From NCBI GenBank assembly GCA_965207495.1, contig OZ242287.1, positions 744,001 through 808,000 of the forward strand: a DNA stretch of 64,000 nucleotides, given 5' to 3'. The position numbers and the translations under genes were made by a program. This stretch comes from Bin5 sp965207495 (GTDB lineage: Bacteria > Chloroflexota > Anaerolineae > Caldilineales > Caldilineaceae). Below, in pieces: positions 1 to 8,866 of the stretch (its first letter is position 1; the number at the start of each line of letters is the position of its first letter). The notes below the pieces were generated by a model. It was not told the origin of the DNA. It made no database searches and saw nothing but the letters and a program-made list of their open reading frames with translations.

Positions 1-383
1 AAGTTTGTCAGCCCGCCCAACGCGGCCGGTATGCCCCCTGTCAGTCCTTTCTGGTAGAGGTCCAACTTGGTCACACGATCATTTTCGACAGTGACGCCTT
101 CCCAATCGGAGATGGGGAGAGAGGCACTCCAATTCAGGGCAGCACTGCCGGCCAGCTCGTCCTTGAGACCCAGAAGGGTTTCACAATCCGCCACAAGGCC
201 GGCGGGTTCCGGGTCCGGAATGGCCGCGGTGCTGGCACACGACAACGACCCAGCCTGTTGCGGGGCTGCGGCGATGGCTGGCCCGCGCCCACCCAAAAAG
301 CTGAGCGCCGCGCAAAGGAGGAGGATAGCGGCGGCGCTCAGCTTGCGGCTGCTATAGGAATTGGGAAAGTCATGCCAGAGCAT
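1..383 (-). CDS. Secreted leucine-rich-repeat protein, N-terminal part (runs off left edge)
   Basis: The reverse strand reads open from an ATG at 383 to the window edge, about 127 residues. Residues 1-40 form a signal peptide with a hydrophobic run (AAAILLLCAALSFL) and an Ala-rich cleavage region. Then comes the cap found before plant-type LRRs in this window (LVADCETLLGLKDELAG, then a conserved NWS and a DWEGV motif), and the first repeat begins at LTGGIPAALGGL. The same cap occurs in the 16152-18812 protein, so the two are paralogues. AAAGGA about 10 bases upstream could serve as the ribosome site. Likely an exported surface binding protein; ligand unknown. The number of repeats cannot be seen. 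Confidence 0.8.
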   Translation of the reverse strand, partial: MLWHDFPNSYSSRKLSAAAILLLCAALSFLGGRGPAIAAAPQQAGSLSCASTAAIPDPEPAGLVADCETLLGLKDELAGSAALNWSASLPISDWEGVTVENDRVTKLDLYQKGLTGGIPAALGGLTN

Positions 384-1356
384 CGCCGGTGTCCTTTGAT
401 CTGATAAGTGCGGTGGATGGGGACCAGACACGGGCCTGATTCTCTTGTCTCACAGTCTGTGCGATTGTCACAGTGTCGGTGCCCTTAGTTTGGACTCTAC
501 TCATTTGACCCGGTCTGGAATCAATAACAGGGCGACAATAATATAACGGTACTCAATTAGCTGGTTAAGGCCCTCAAAAAAAACACATTGTAATATGCCA
601 TCAATATGATTCTACATGACTATTGAAATATACTTTTTGTGTTGAATACAATACCACGATACTGGAAAATGCAAAGTGGGGCCTTATGCCAGATAGCGTC
701 CGAAAAAGTCCCCTGATTAGATAACTTTGGCAACACAATCGCATACGCCTCCCCTCCAAACCGCGCAACAACCAGGGAAAATAGTTCTCGGCATCTGTCC
801 GCCGCCTCTACACTAAGTCCACTGCTCATACCTCTTGCCTTTATATCGACCGCCCGCTGAGCGGTCAGGGCTATCTGCAGATCAAGAAACTGGCCTTCCC
901 TGACTAGCATAAGGCCCTGGTGGCGAGAATCCACTAACCACTGCAGTCTGTCACTTTCCCCTCACAGTTGCTCGCGCCGCCCAAAAAGCGGCGTCTCAAC
1001 GCCCACGCGCAACTGCCCGTGCACCGCCAACCAGGCCTTCCCCAACCCCCAAAACGTCCTTGACAGATAATGCTATTAACCTTATGATCTGCTGAGACAG
1101 GCAGCGGACTTTTTGCGGAATGTCCAGTCCAGAGGCTGCCCGCGGGCTAACCCAGCACACCGCATCGGATTCCTCAGATAAACCCAAGACTCATCACACG
1201 ATTGCAACCTTTGCCGCCTGTGGACAGTGGAATGTGGCTAGAAACTGCTAACCACCCGCCACCCAAGTTAGGGCCATATGCTCTGCCCATGCCGGAGCCC
1301 GGCGACGGCAGAGGAGCTGAAGCGTTCACCTGCCAGGCAATCGCAGCAGATCGATC
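384..1356. other. Intergenic region before the ABC operon
   Basis: About 970 bases with no well supported gene. It is AT-richer at 480-640 than its neighbours. One possible small reverse ORF (620-934) is listed separately. The rest should hold the promoters of the LRR gene and of the transporter operon, but I see no clear -35/-10 pair, operator or riboswitch. Confidence 0.5.
620..934 (-). CDS. Hypothetical protein, doubtful
   Basis: A 104-residue reading frame from a GTG at 934. Its composition is protein-like (an amphipathic segment DLQIALTAQRAVDIKARG, then a mixed beta-like segment AYAIVLPKL). It matches no family I recognise, has no convincing ribosome site, and lies alone in a gene-poor stretch. 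It may be the end of a decayed gene or chance. Confidence 0.25.
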   Translation of the reverse strand: MDSRHQGLMLVREGQFLDLQIALTAQRAVDIKARGMSSGLSVEAADRCRELFSLVVARFGGEAYAIVLPKLSNQGTFSDAIWHKAPLCIFQYRGIVFNTKSIFQ

Positions 1357-2373
1357 ATGCTCTTCTCCTCCTTTACACTAGCTTCCATACCAGGCAGATT
1401 GCGCGGCCGCGGCCGGCTCAATGCTCTCGGCAGCTTCCTGTTGCGAGAGCCGCAGGTCGTCCTCACAGTCGCCCTGATCGTGCTGATGGGTTTTCTGAAC
1501 CCCCGCTTCCTCACAACCCGCAACCTCATAAACGTACTCCGCCAGTCCTCAATCAACGGCATCGTCACCGTCGGCGTCTGCTGGATGATGATCAGCGGCA
1601 GTTTCGACCTCTCCGTCGGCGCAATCGTGTCCCTGATCAGTGTGACCATGGTCGCCATGCTCGAAGGTGGCGTCGGCATCCTGACCACCTGCATCTTCGG
1701 CCTCGCAATCGGACTGGCAACCGGCGTATTCAACGGCTTTCTGGTCGGCAGGCTCAAGGCCAATCCCATGCTTACCACCCTCGGCACGATGACGATCTTC
1801 CAGGGGATCGCCCTGCTGAGCGCCGGCGGCTACTACTATCGAGTGCCTCGCAACAGCCCATTCCTTCTGATTGCCGATGGCTTCATAGGCCCGTTTGCCG
1901 TTCCCACAATCATCTTCCTCGCCCTCGCCCTCGTCATGCACCTGGTACTGTCGGAAACGTCCCTCGGCGCCAGGGTGTATGCGATCGGCGGCGATGAAGA
2001 AGCGGCCAAGCTGGCCGGCGTACGCGTCCCCCTGTACCGCACGCTGATGTACATCGCCACCGGTCTCTGTTCCGCAGTCGCCGCCATGGTCGTCAGCGCC
2101 CGCGCCGGCTCCGGCCACTATTTCATCGGGCTCAACTACGAATTTCATGCCATCACGGCCTCCGTCCTGGGCGGAAACTACATCTTCGGCGGCAGAGGCA
2201 GCGTTGCCAGAGGCGTTTGGGGCGCCATCCTCGTCGCTCTGCTGAACAATTCGCTTACCATCCTCGGATTTGAGCCGGCAACACAGTTGGTGGTCCAGGG
2301 AATCGTAACCGCCGGTCTGGTCGCTATCCAGGTAATGGGCCGCGAACAGCAGACCGAAACCGCGCCCCAGTGA
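1357..2373 (+). CDS. Sugar-type ABC transporter permease (RbsC/FrcC family)
   Basis: 338 residues, normal for the family that pairs with periplasmic sugar-binding proteins (BPD_transp_2 fold). It has a short cytoplasmic N-terminus, about eight hydrophobic helices, and family signatures: LTTRNLINVLRQSSINGI near residue 50, GSFDLSVGAIVSL near residue 80, and the conserved C-terminal stretch with VLGGNYIFGGRGSV, the likely contact to the ATPase. First gene of a four-gene operon; the next permease begins 95 bases downstream. The ATG at 1357 is used because hydrophobic sequence begins soon after it, but its ribosome site is weak. Substrate is probably a monosaccharide or polyol, not determinable from sequence. 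Confidence 0.9.
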   Translation: MLFSSFTLASIPGRLRGRGRLNALGSFLLREPQVVLTVALIVLMGFLNPRFLTTRNLINVLRQSSINGIVTVGVCWMMISGSFDLSVGAIVSLISVTMVAMLEGGVGILTTCIFGLAIGLATGVFNGFLVGRLKANPMLTTLGTMTIFQGIALLSAGGYYYRVPRNSPFLLIADGFIGPFAVPTIIFLALALVMHLVLSETSLGARVYAIGGDEEAAKLAGVRVPLYRTLMYIATGLCSAVAAMVVSARAGSGHYFIGLNYEFHAITASVLGGNYIFGGRGSVARGVWGAILVALLNNSLTILGFEPATQLVVQGIVTAGLVAIQVMGREQQTETAPQ

Positions 2374-2468
2374 CCGGGGCCAACCGTATTGTGGCGAGTA
2401 ACCGTTTGCCGCAGTTCAAGAACGTCTGCCCTTTTTGACGAATCGGCTTCGAACGCACGAGGTCTTAC

Positions 2469-3503
2469 ATGGCCGAAAATCCAACGCCGAAAGATCAATC
2501 GACAGTCGAATCCGGGCCGGTCGAAGAGCCTCCCCGGAGGCCCGCAAGATGGCAGCCCGAAAGATGGGGCCAGCTCCTTCAGTGGCTCATCGAATATCGC
2601 GCCTTTGTCCTCCTCGGGTGTGCACTCACCTACGCGGTTCTGTTCGTCCCCTTCTTCGCCACCGAACGCAACATCACCCAGATGACAACGCAGTTCTCGA
2701 TCGACGGAATTATCTCAATCGGCCTTACCGTCCTCATGATCGCCTGGGGAATCGACCTCGGCGTCGGCGCCACCCTGGCGCTGGCGGGCGTGGTCTTTGC
2801 CCTGTCCCAGGACTTGGGCGTTCCCACGGCAGCCCTGCTCGGCATTCTGGCCGGGGCCGGTGTCGGGATGGTCAACGGCTTTGTTGTGACCAGGATGAAG
2901 GTCAACTTCTTCATCGCCACGCTTTCCACCATGGTCGCGGTCAAGGGCCTGACATTCATCATCTCCGACGAAACGACGATCTACGGTCATGCCGAGGGGT
3001 TTGGCTGGATGGGGTCGGCAAAGTTGGGGATCTTCGAGTTTCCTGCCCTGGCCTTCTTCGGCATCGGCATCATCACCCATCTGATCATGACGCAGACCAG
3101 CCTGGGCACCTACTGGTACGCCATCGGCGGCAACTCCGACGCATCGCACCGGGCCGGCCTCAGCGTGAACCTTATTTTCGCCCTTTCTTTCGTGGTGGCA
3201 GGCCTCTGCAGCGGGATCGCCGGCGTGCTGCTGGCATCCCGCGCCGTCAGCGCCAATCCCGGCGTCGGCAGAGACACCGCCCTCTTCGCAATTTCCGCCA
3301 CCGTTATCGGCGGAACATCCCTGTTCGGAGGCGTGGGCAACGTCCTCGGCGCCGTTGCCGGCGTAATGTTCTTAGGTGTCGTCCGCAACTCGCTCAATCT
3401 TCTCGGCGTCAGCGCCTACTGGCAATGGGTCATCCAGGGCGTCATCCTGGTTTCCGTTGTCGTTTCAGATGTCTACATGAATCGCAGACGCCGAACGGCC
3501 TGA
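2469..3503 (+). CDS. Sugar-type ABC transporter permease, second subunit
   Basis: 344 residues, same fold as the preceding permease but divergent, so the channel is probably a heterodimer. The N-terminus is long, charged and Pro-rich (about 50 residues) before the first helix. Family signatures: TTQFSIDGIISIGL, GIDLGVGATLALAG, and the C-terminal VIGGTSLFGGVGNVLGA. It is flanked by its partner permease and by the binding-protein gene, which starts 182 bases downstream after a good ribosome site. Two different permeases are less common than one in this family but are known. Confidence 0.9.
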   Translation: MAENPTPKDQSTVESGPVEEPPRRPARWQPERWGQLLQWLIEYRAFVLLGCALTYAVLFVPFFATERNITQMTTQFSIDGIISIGLTVLMIAWGIDLGVGATLALAGVVFALSQDLGVPTAALLGILAGAGVGMVNGFVVTRMKVNFFIATLSTMVAVKGLTFIISDETTIYGHAEGFGWMGSAKLGIFEFPALAFFGIGIITHLIMTQTSLGTYWYAIGGNSDASHRAGLSVNLIFALSFVVAGLCSGIAGVLLASRAVSANPGVGRDTALFAISATVIGGTSLFGGVGNVLGAVAGVMFLGVVRNSLNLLGVSAYWQWVIQGVILVSVVVSDVYMNRRRRTA

Positions 3504-3685
3504 CCGCTGAGGTCCGGGATCTTGCATCGCCCTGAAACGGGGCCGCGAAAGCTGCAGTCAGCCTCCCGGCGAAAGGAGAGCCTACTGGGAACATGGAGAG
3601 CCGGTCTGGAAGGAGGAGTCCCTCCCGCGCACCAACTGTGTAGTCGAACCGCGGGACAGTCTCATCAACACAAAGGAGAAGAGAG

Positions 3686-4690
3686 ATGAGCAAGCATTTC
3701 GGAGTCTGGATCGTCGTTCTGATACTCGCATTCGCGTTGACGGCCTGCGTAATGCCTGATGGGCAGGTGGTGACGACAGACGGAGCCGCGCCGGTGCAGA
3801 CCGAAGCCGAAGACTGGCCTCTGGCGCAAGACCTGCGCATCTGCCACATCATTGAGCTCGGCCATCCCTACTCGACCGCCAAGGTCACGCTGGCCGAGAA
3901 GGAAGCCAACGTATTCGGCTTCACATATGATGTCTACGACACCCAGGGCGACATACCCAACGAGATCCGCCTGATCGAGGACTGCATCACCAAGCAGTAC
4001 GACGTGATCGCCCTGGTTCCCTATGACACCTCCGCGCTCAACGACGCCCTCCGCGAAGCACAGGAAGCCGGCATCCCCGTGATCGCCGAAGGCGCCGACC
4101 TTGACGAAGAGGGTTTGGGCTACGTCAACACGATGATCGGCTCGTCCGGCTGGGCAGAGGGCGAGACGGCCGGCATGGCCGTATGCCAGGCCCTGGAAGA
4201 CGGTCAGGGTTGGGTCATCATCGAAGGGGCCACCGGTCACGGCCTTGTGCCGCAGCGCTCCTCCGCCCGTGAATACGTCGCCGAGAACTGCCCCGGCAGA
4301 GAACTCGTCGCCGTCGACACCGGCATGTGGAACCGCGAAGAAGCGCGCACCGTTATGGAAAACTACCTGACCGCCTACCCCGACCAGATCCACATGGTCT
4401 ACTGCCACAACGATGATATGTGCCTTGGCGCAGTCCGGGCCATCGCAGAGGCCGGTCTGGAAGACACCATCAAGGTGCTTGGCGTTGATGGCGGCGCCGC
4501 GGAAGTGTACGATGCCATTCGCGACGGCACCATGTGGGGCACCGTCCTCAACGACGCCTCGTTCATCGCCGTCAAGATCATCCAGTCCGCCAGAGACCTC
4601 GCCGAGAATCGCCCGGTCATCTTCTGGCAGACTTCGCCCGCCGTCCTGATCACCAAGGACAACGTCGACAACTTCCCCGATCTGTGGTAA
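3686..4690 (+). CDS. Periplasmic sugar-binding lipoprotein of ABC transporter
   Basis: 334 residues. The N-terminus is a lipoprotein signal, with ALTAC at the cleavage site (Cys about residue 17). The mature protein has the two-lobe Peripla_BP_4 pattern of ribose/xylose-type binders: a first-strand segment LRICHIIELGHPYSTAKVT, a QYDVIALVPYDTSALNDAL segment typical of the sugar pocket, and a late segment with CHNDDMCLGAVRAI. A strong ribosome site (AAAGGAGAAGAG) precedes the ATG. The ATPase gene follows almost directly. It captures the substrate outside the cell and hands it to the two permeases. Ligand identity unknown. Confidence 0.9.
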   Translation: MSKHFGVWIVVLILAFALTACVMPDGQVVTTDGAAPVQTEAEDWPLAQDLRICHIIELGHPYSTAKVTLAEKEANVFGFTYDVYDTQGDIPNEIRLIEDCITKQYDVIALVPYDTSALNDALREAQEAGIPVIAEGADLDEEGLGYVNTMIGSSGWAEGETAGMAVCQALEDGQGWVIIEGATGHGLVPQRSSAREYVAENCPGRELVAVDTGMWNREEARTVMENYLTAYPDQIHMVYCHNDDMCLGAVRAIAEAGLEDTIKVLGVDGGAAEVYDAIRDGTMWGTVLNDASFIAVKIIQSARDLAENRPVIFWQTSPAVLITKDNVDNFPDLW

Positions 4691-4762
4691 TTGGCTGAAC
4701 AAGGAGTGGGGGATGCCCTCGCTTCTCCCGCTCCTTTACCCACCTCTGTCAGGAGGAGGATC

Positions 4763-5554
4763 TTGGAAAGTAACTATATTGTCGAAATGAAGGGAATATC
4801 CAAGCGCTTTGGCAGCGTCCAGGCCTTGAACCAGGTCGATCTCGAGTTGCGCGAAGGCGAGATTCTCGGACTCGTGGGCGACAACGCCGCCGGCAAATCG
4901 ACCTTGATGAAGATCCTCAGCGGCGCGCACGTCGCCGACAGCGGCCAGATCCTCATAAATGGCGAAGAAGTATCGATTCGCGATCCCCGCGACGCCCGCA
5001 GCTGCGGCATCGAAATGATCTACCAGGACCTGGCCCTCTGCAACAACCTCGACGTCGCTCGCAACATCTTCCTCGGCCGTGAATACACACGCGGCCTCCC
5101 CTTTCTCAGCATCCTCGACAAAAAGAAGATGTATGCCGAATCCGCCGCGTTGCTCGAAAGGTTGAAAATCAATATCAGCTCCCCCAAACTCAAAGTCGAG
5201 AGGATGTCCGGCGGCCAGCGCCAGATGGTTGCCGCCGCCAAAGCGATCGCCTTCGACGCCAAAATCCTCCTGATGGACGAGCCCACCGCCGCCCTCGGCG
5301 TCCGCGAAGCCAACACCCTGCTGCGCCTGATCAAAGACCTGCGCGACGGCGGTCACTCCATCGTCCTCATCACCCAGCGCGTGCCCGACATCCTCGCCAT
5401 CGGCGACCGCGTCATGGTCCTCAAAGGAGGCCGCAGGCAGGGCATCCTCAACGTCTCCGAAGTCGGCCTGGACGACGTAGTAGAGCTGATCGTCAGAGGC
5501 CGCGCCGGCGCCGAATCCGAAGAAGACGCAATGGAATACCTCTCATTCGGCTAG
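4763..5554 (+). CDS. Single-domain sugar ABC transporter ATPase (FrcA-like) with altered H-loop
   Basis: I place the start at a TTG at 4763 because AGGAGGAGG lies at 4751-4759 with good spacing; the frame is open back to 4691. About 263 residues, so one nucleotide-binding domain, like FrcA rather than two-domain RbsA. Visible motifs: Walker A GDNAAGKST, Q-loop YQDLAL, signature MSGGQRQ, Walker B ILLMDEP, D-loop AALGVREAN. Where relatives have a switch histidine (ISHN/ISHR) this protein has LITQRVPDI, so the His is replaced by Gln. It should power the two upstream permeases. The C-terminal tail is acidic and short. Confidence 0.88.
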   Translation: MESNYIVEMKGISKRFGSVQALNQVDLELREGEILGLVGDNAAGKSTLMKILSGAHVADSGQILINGEEVSIRDPRDARSCGIEMIYQDLALCNNLDVARNIFLGREYTRGLPFLSILDKKKMYAESAALLERLKINISSPKLKVERMSGGQRQMVAAAKAIAFDAKILLMDEPTAALGVREANTLLRLIKDLRDGGHSIVLITQRVPDILAIGDRVMVLKGGRRQGILNVSEVGLDDVVELIVRGRAGAESEEDAMEYLSFG

Positions 5555-5639
5555 AGAAACGAGCCACCAACCTTCCCCGCCCAATTCCCGACCCTGAATC
5601 AAGTGAGCGAAGATGCCTCTCCCCCCTTCACACCAACCC

Positions 5640-5880
5640 TCAACCAATCGCCGCAGTCCCTGACCACTGACCACCGATCACTGACCACTGCAGTTCTGGC
5701 CCTCCGGCCCTCCCTTGTGCAGGGGCTGCGCCCCCGCAACGCCCCGCCTTGTCTCGCCACCTTGCTCATTCTTCCCCAGCAAAATGTCTAGCCAACAGTG
5801 GCTTCGCCCCCATACTGTCTCAACCCGCTAACCCCTGGCCCCCAGCCCCTAACCCCTGCAGTTCGCAACGCCCGCCCTGC
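5640..5880. repeat. Dispersed palindromic repeat, copy 1
   Basis: Contains low-complexity TGACCACTGA units, then the core shared by several places in the window: CCCTCCCTTGTGCAGGGGC, a GGGGC-TGC-GCCCC hairpin, CAACGCCCCGCC, then TTCTTCCCCAGC and GTCTAGCCAACAGTG, ending in AACCCCTGCAGTTC. Other copies are near 8545, 50390, 55200 and 55410. No reading frame is conserved between copies. This copy abuts the C-terminal end of the decayed metallopeptidase gene. Confidence 0.75.
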
Positions 5881-7965
5881 CACAGACCTGCGTTCATTGC
5901 AGCATTGTATGCGTCAATAAGCCGCGAAATGTACTCGTAGCTGTAGAACTGCCCCTCAATTGCGAAGTGGACCAGGTGGGCGAACTCATGCATGAATAAT
6001 CCACAAAAGTAATCTTCTTCCGGTACAGCTGCCACCCAACCCGTGGGACTCTGTGAGGCCATTCCTGTCGGATCTTCCAAGAGATGCCTGAATTCTGGCA
6101 ATTGGTTGACGCCCCCGACCACCTCTTTATACTCAAATATGGCGACCCGAGTACGGATGGCGACCAGTGTTTCGAGCAGGCCCGGCAAATGGGAGACCAA
6201 TCCGGTAATGATCTCCCGGGCTTGGATCATTTTCTTGTCAGACACCTCACTCGGGGCGACCACAGCCACGCCGACACCGTCAAAGTATTTCTGATAGAAG
6301 GTGTCAAAGCCGAGGGACTACGGCCGCGTACACACGCTCGGACCACGCGCTGCGCACGCTATCGGCGTCCCGCGACCGGACCTGATAGTAATAGTTCCTG
6401 CCGTCTGTCCGTACAGAGTGTGTGAACGACGTGCCGGTCAGGACGCCGCCAATTGGGCCCTACTGGCGCTCGATGCTGTCCCACGTCCGCGGTTCGTAGG
6501 TAGCGGCATTCGCTTCCTTACCCCAAGTGAGCGTAACCTGGCCGACACCGACCGTCGGCGTCAAGTTCAGAGGAAAGGCCCGCGTCACCGAAATTTCGGC
6601 CTTCGTGCAAGTCGGCAGATTGAGTTTCTTCAGGTGAAAGGTCCCTTCAGGATTCGCACCGGAGATGGCGAAGCCTCGAGGCAGGCAAAACTGATTGTCT
6701 GTGAGGCGCATGGCTGTCAGGCTGGTGAAGTCGCTCAAATCCGGGACTGGCCCTGTCAGTTCGTTGTGGTTGAGGTCCAGCCTTGTCAGGTTAATGAGAA
6801 AACTCAGATCCGGAATTAACCCTGTCAGTTCGTTGTGACAGAGGTCCAGCACTGTCAGTTTGGTGAGAAGGCTCATGTCCGGGATTGGCCCGGTCAACTG
6901 ATTTTGGCTGAGGGTCAGCCACTCCAGGCTGGTGAGGGCGCCCATCTTCGAGATTCGTCCCGTCAACTGGCTTGAAGCGAGGGATAGCTTTGTCAAGGAA
7001 GTAAGGGCACTCAAATCAGGAAATGACCCACGCAACCCATTTCGTGAGAGGCGCAGTTCAATTACGCTCCCACTAGCGTCCGTAAAGACGCCGTACCAGG
7101 AGGAGATCGGCGACTCGGTCATCCAGTTGTCGCTGCGCGATCAGTTGGCGCCGTCCGTCGTCTCGTAGAGCAAGTCCAACGCTGCCCTCTCCTCGGCGTA
7201 GGTCTTCTCCAGAGTATTGCCTGCGGCCGCGGTCAACGGTTCGGATATAGGCGCGGAAACCTGCTGCTCAAGATGCGGCCATTCATTTAGCCCGCCCTTG
7301 GTGTCCCCTGCGCGGATCGCGTCATAGCGGGTCGTGCCGGCTAGGTTGTCTCCCCCTATCGGTTGCCAGCCGGCCCCTATGGCCCTCCAAGTCATGAGTT
7401 CGTAGCGCGCCGCGTCCGGTACGGTTGCCCAATTCCGGACCACGCTGCGCGCTGTCGCCTCGGCCTTCAGCGCCGGCGCAGATTCTGCCTGCGCCTCCGC
7501 CACCCTCTCGAACTGGTCCTTCAGGTCGACGTAGGCTTGCCCAGGATGAACGCAGCGTATTTCGTCGACAAATTCAACTCCGTCGAATACGCCCTCCCCG
7601 GTGGGCACAACCTGCCAAGTGTTTGCCCCTCTGGCCTCTTCGTAGAAACCGAGTTCCTCTTTCAACCCTGCCGACGGAGGATTTGCGAGGTACACGGTCA
7701 CAAGACGGAACCCCGCGTAGCGTGTCCACAACCACGCCGTGGGAAGCGCTGTCGCTCCTAGGGCCCCCAATCCTCGACAAGATTTCTGATATGGTTTGTA
7801 TCAGCTGATCGCCTCCTCTGGACGCAATATGGCCCCGAATAACGTCATGCCGGCCAAATCTGTAATCAGTCCGCAAGGCATTGAGCAACGCTTCCAATTC
7901 CCTGACGCTGACAATCGCGACCATGCCATCCAAATATATGTCCTCAGCGTTCGCCCCTTGCCGTG
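5820..7965 (-). pseudogene. Decayed FN3-LRR-FN3-zinc metallopeptidase exoprotein gene
   Basis: Reading on the minus strand, one ancestral gene can be followed through several lesions. The first part (about 7924-7766) joins by frameshift to a frame at 7770-7141 containing an FN3-like stretch. An in-frame TGA at 7141-7143 replaces the Trp of the conserved DGANW motif. The frame then continues as LRRs (7122-6460; repeats such as LTGPIPDMSLLTKL) and part of an FN3 domain, is cut by a TAG at 6460-6462, resumes as FN3 and stops near 6303. After a further frameshift (about 6300-6320) comes a peptidase-like part with HEFAHLVH, an HExxH zinc motif. The C-terminus runs into repeat DNA. Two nonsense and at least two frameshift lesions make this inactive. 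Confidence 0.75.
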
Positions 7966-8107
7966 ATAACCGGCAACGCGTACACCTCACGAATTGCGCC
8001 AAGTGGACGCACAACGACATCTGACCGGGAACTGCCCTGCTACGGGCTGGACAATTTAATCCATCAGCCACCTTAGCTCGTGGTCCATTTTTTGGGGCCA
8101 ACCTCAC

Positions 8108-8866
8108 GCCTCATTCCCAACTCCAACTCTACCTCCTTCTTTCTTCGCAAAAAATATTCGATGCACCCAGCAAGATACAGACTCTGGATGCAAACGCAAT
8201 TTCATTGCCGGAAATTCACTTCCAGCCTGGACTTATGTGTTTTCCTTGCCTTCCAGCGGCTTTACACCTTAATTTCAAACGTCGTCGCGTCAGAATGCGC
8301 GCGCCAGCCGGATACGAACCCGGACTCGAGGCGCGGCCAGCCACTATTCAGCCCGGGTTGGAGACACTATTGGCACAATATTGGCATAAAAGAGAGTGCA
8401 AATGACACCCTGGTGACATACGGCCACTGTAAAATATAAAGTTGACGGTGACCACACAGCCGCAACTGATTCGCAACCCTGAACGAGGCGATCTAAGGTG
8501 TTCTCTCTCCTCACTTCTCTTCGCTCGCTCCTCGGTTTTTTGGGCGGTCGGGCCTTCGGCCCTCCCTTGTGCAGGGGCTGCGCCCCCGCAACGCCCCGCC
8601 CTTGCTAGCCACCGTACTGGTTCTTCCCCACCATCGTGGCATGCCGACAGTGCGCCCCAACCAACCTGGCGGCTGCCAACCGAATACGCGATCACAGAGC
8701 CTGACAGGCCGCGAAGATGAAGAGCTGGTCAGAACACACACTGTATGCGGCTCAATAGTTATAGTTGACGAATTAACCACAGCACACCCCGGTGTCGGTG
8801 CAATACCTCTTCTGAGCTCATGGCAGCCGACAACCTCAACTAACGTGCACGCAAGGGAATGCTCTC
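8108..8866. other. Gene-free region with repeat copy 2
   Basis: No supported gene. 8545-8660 is a copy of the dispersed palindromic repeat (GGGCCTTCGGCCC hairpin, GGGGCTGCGCCCC hairpin, CGCAACGCCCCGCCC). A tRNA T-arm-like string lies on the minus strand near 8297-8330, next to two TTGGCA direct repeats at about 8370-8386, but no full cloverleaf can be drawn. The last 100 bases should hold the promoter of the next gene. Confidence 0.5.

Noticed and set aside
996..1187. 63-codon minus-strand frame
   Set aside because: No ribosome site, no motif, and composition not protein-like.
3665..4702. 345-codon minus-strand frame
   Set aside because: Antisense to the sugar-binding lipoprotein, whose signal, motifs and operon position are clear.
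8290..8390. tRNA-like T-arm (minus strand) next to two TTGGCA direct repeats, as at an integration site
   Set aside because: No acceptor stem or anticodon arm can be drawn and no integrase is present in the window, so neither a tRNA nor an att site is called.
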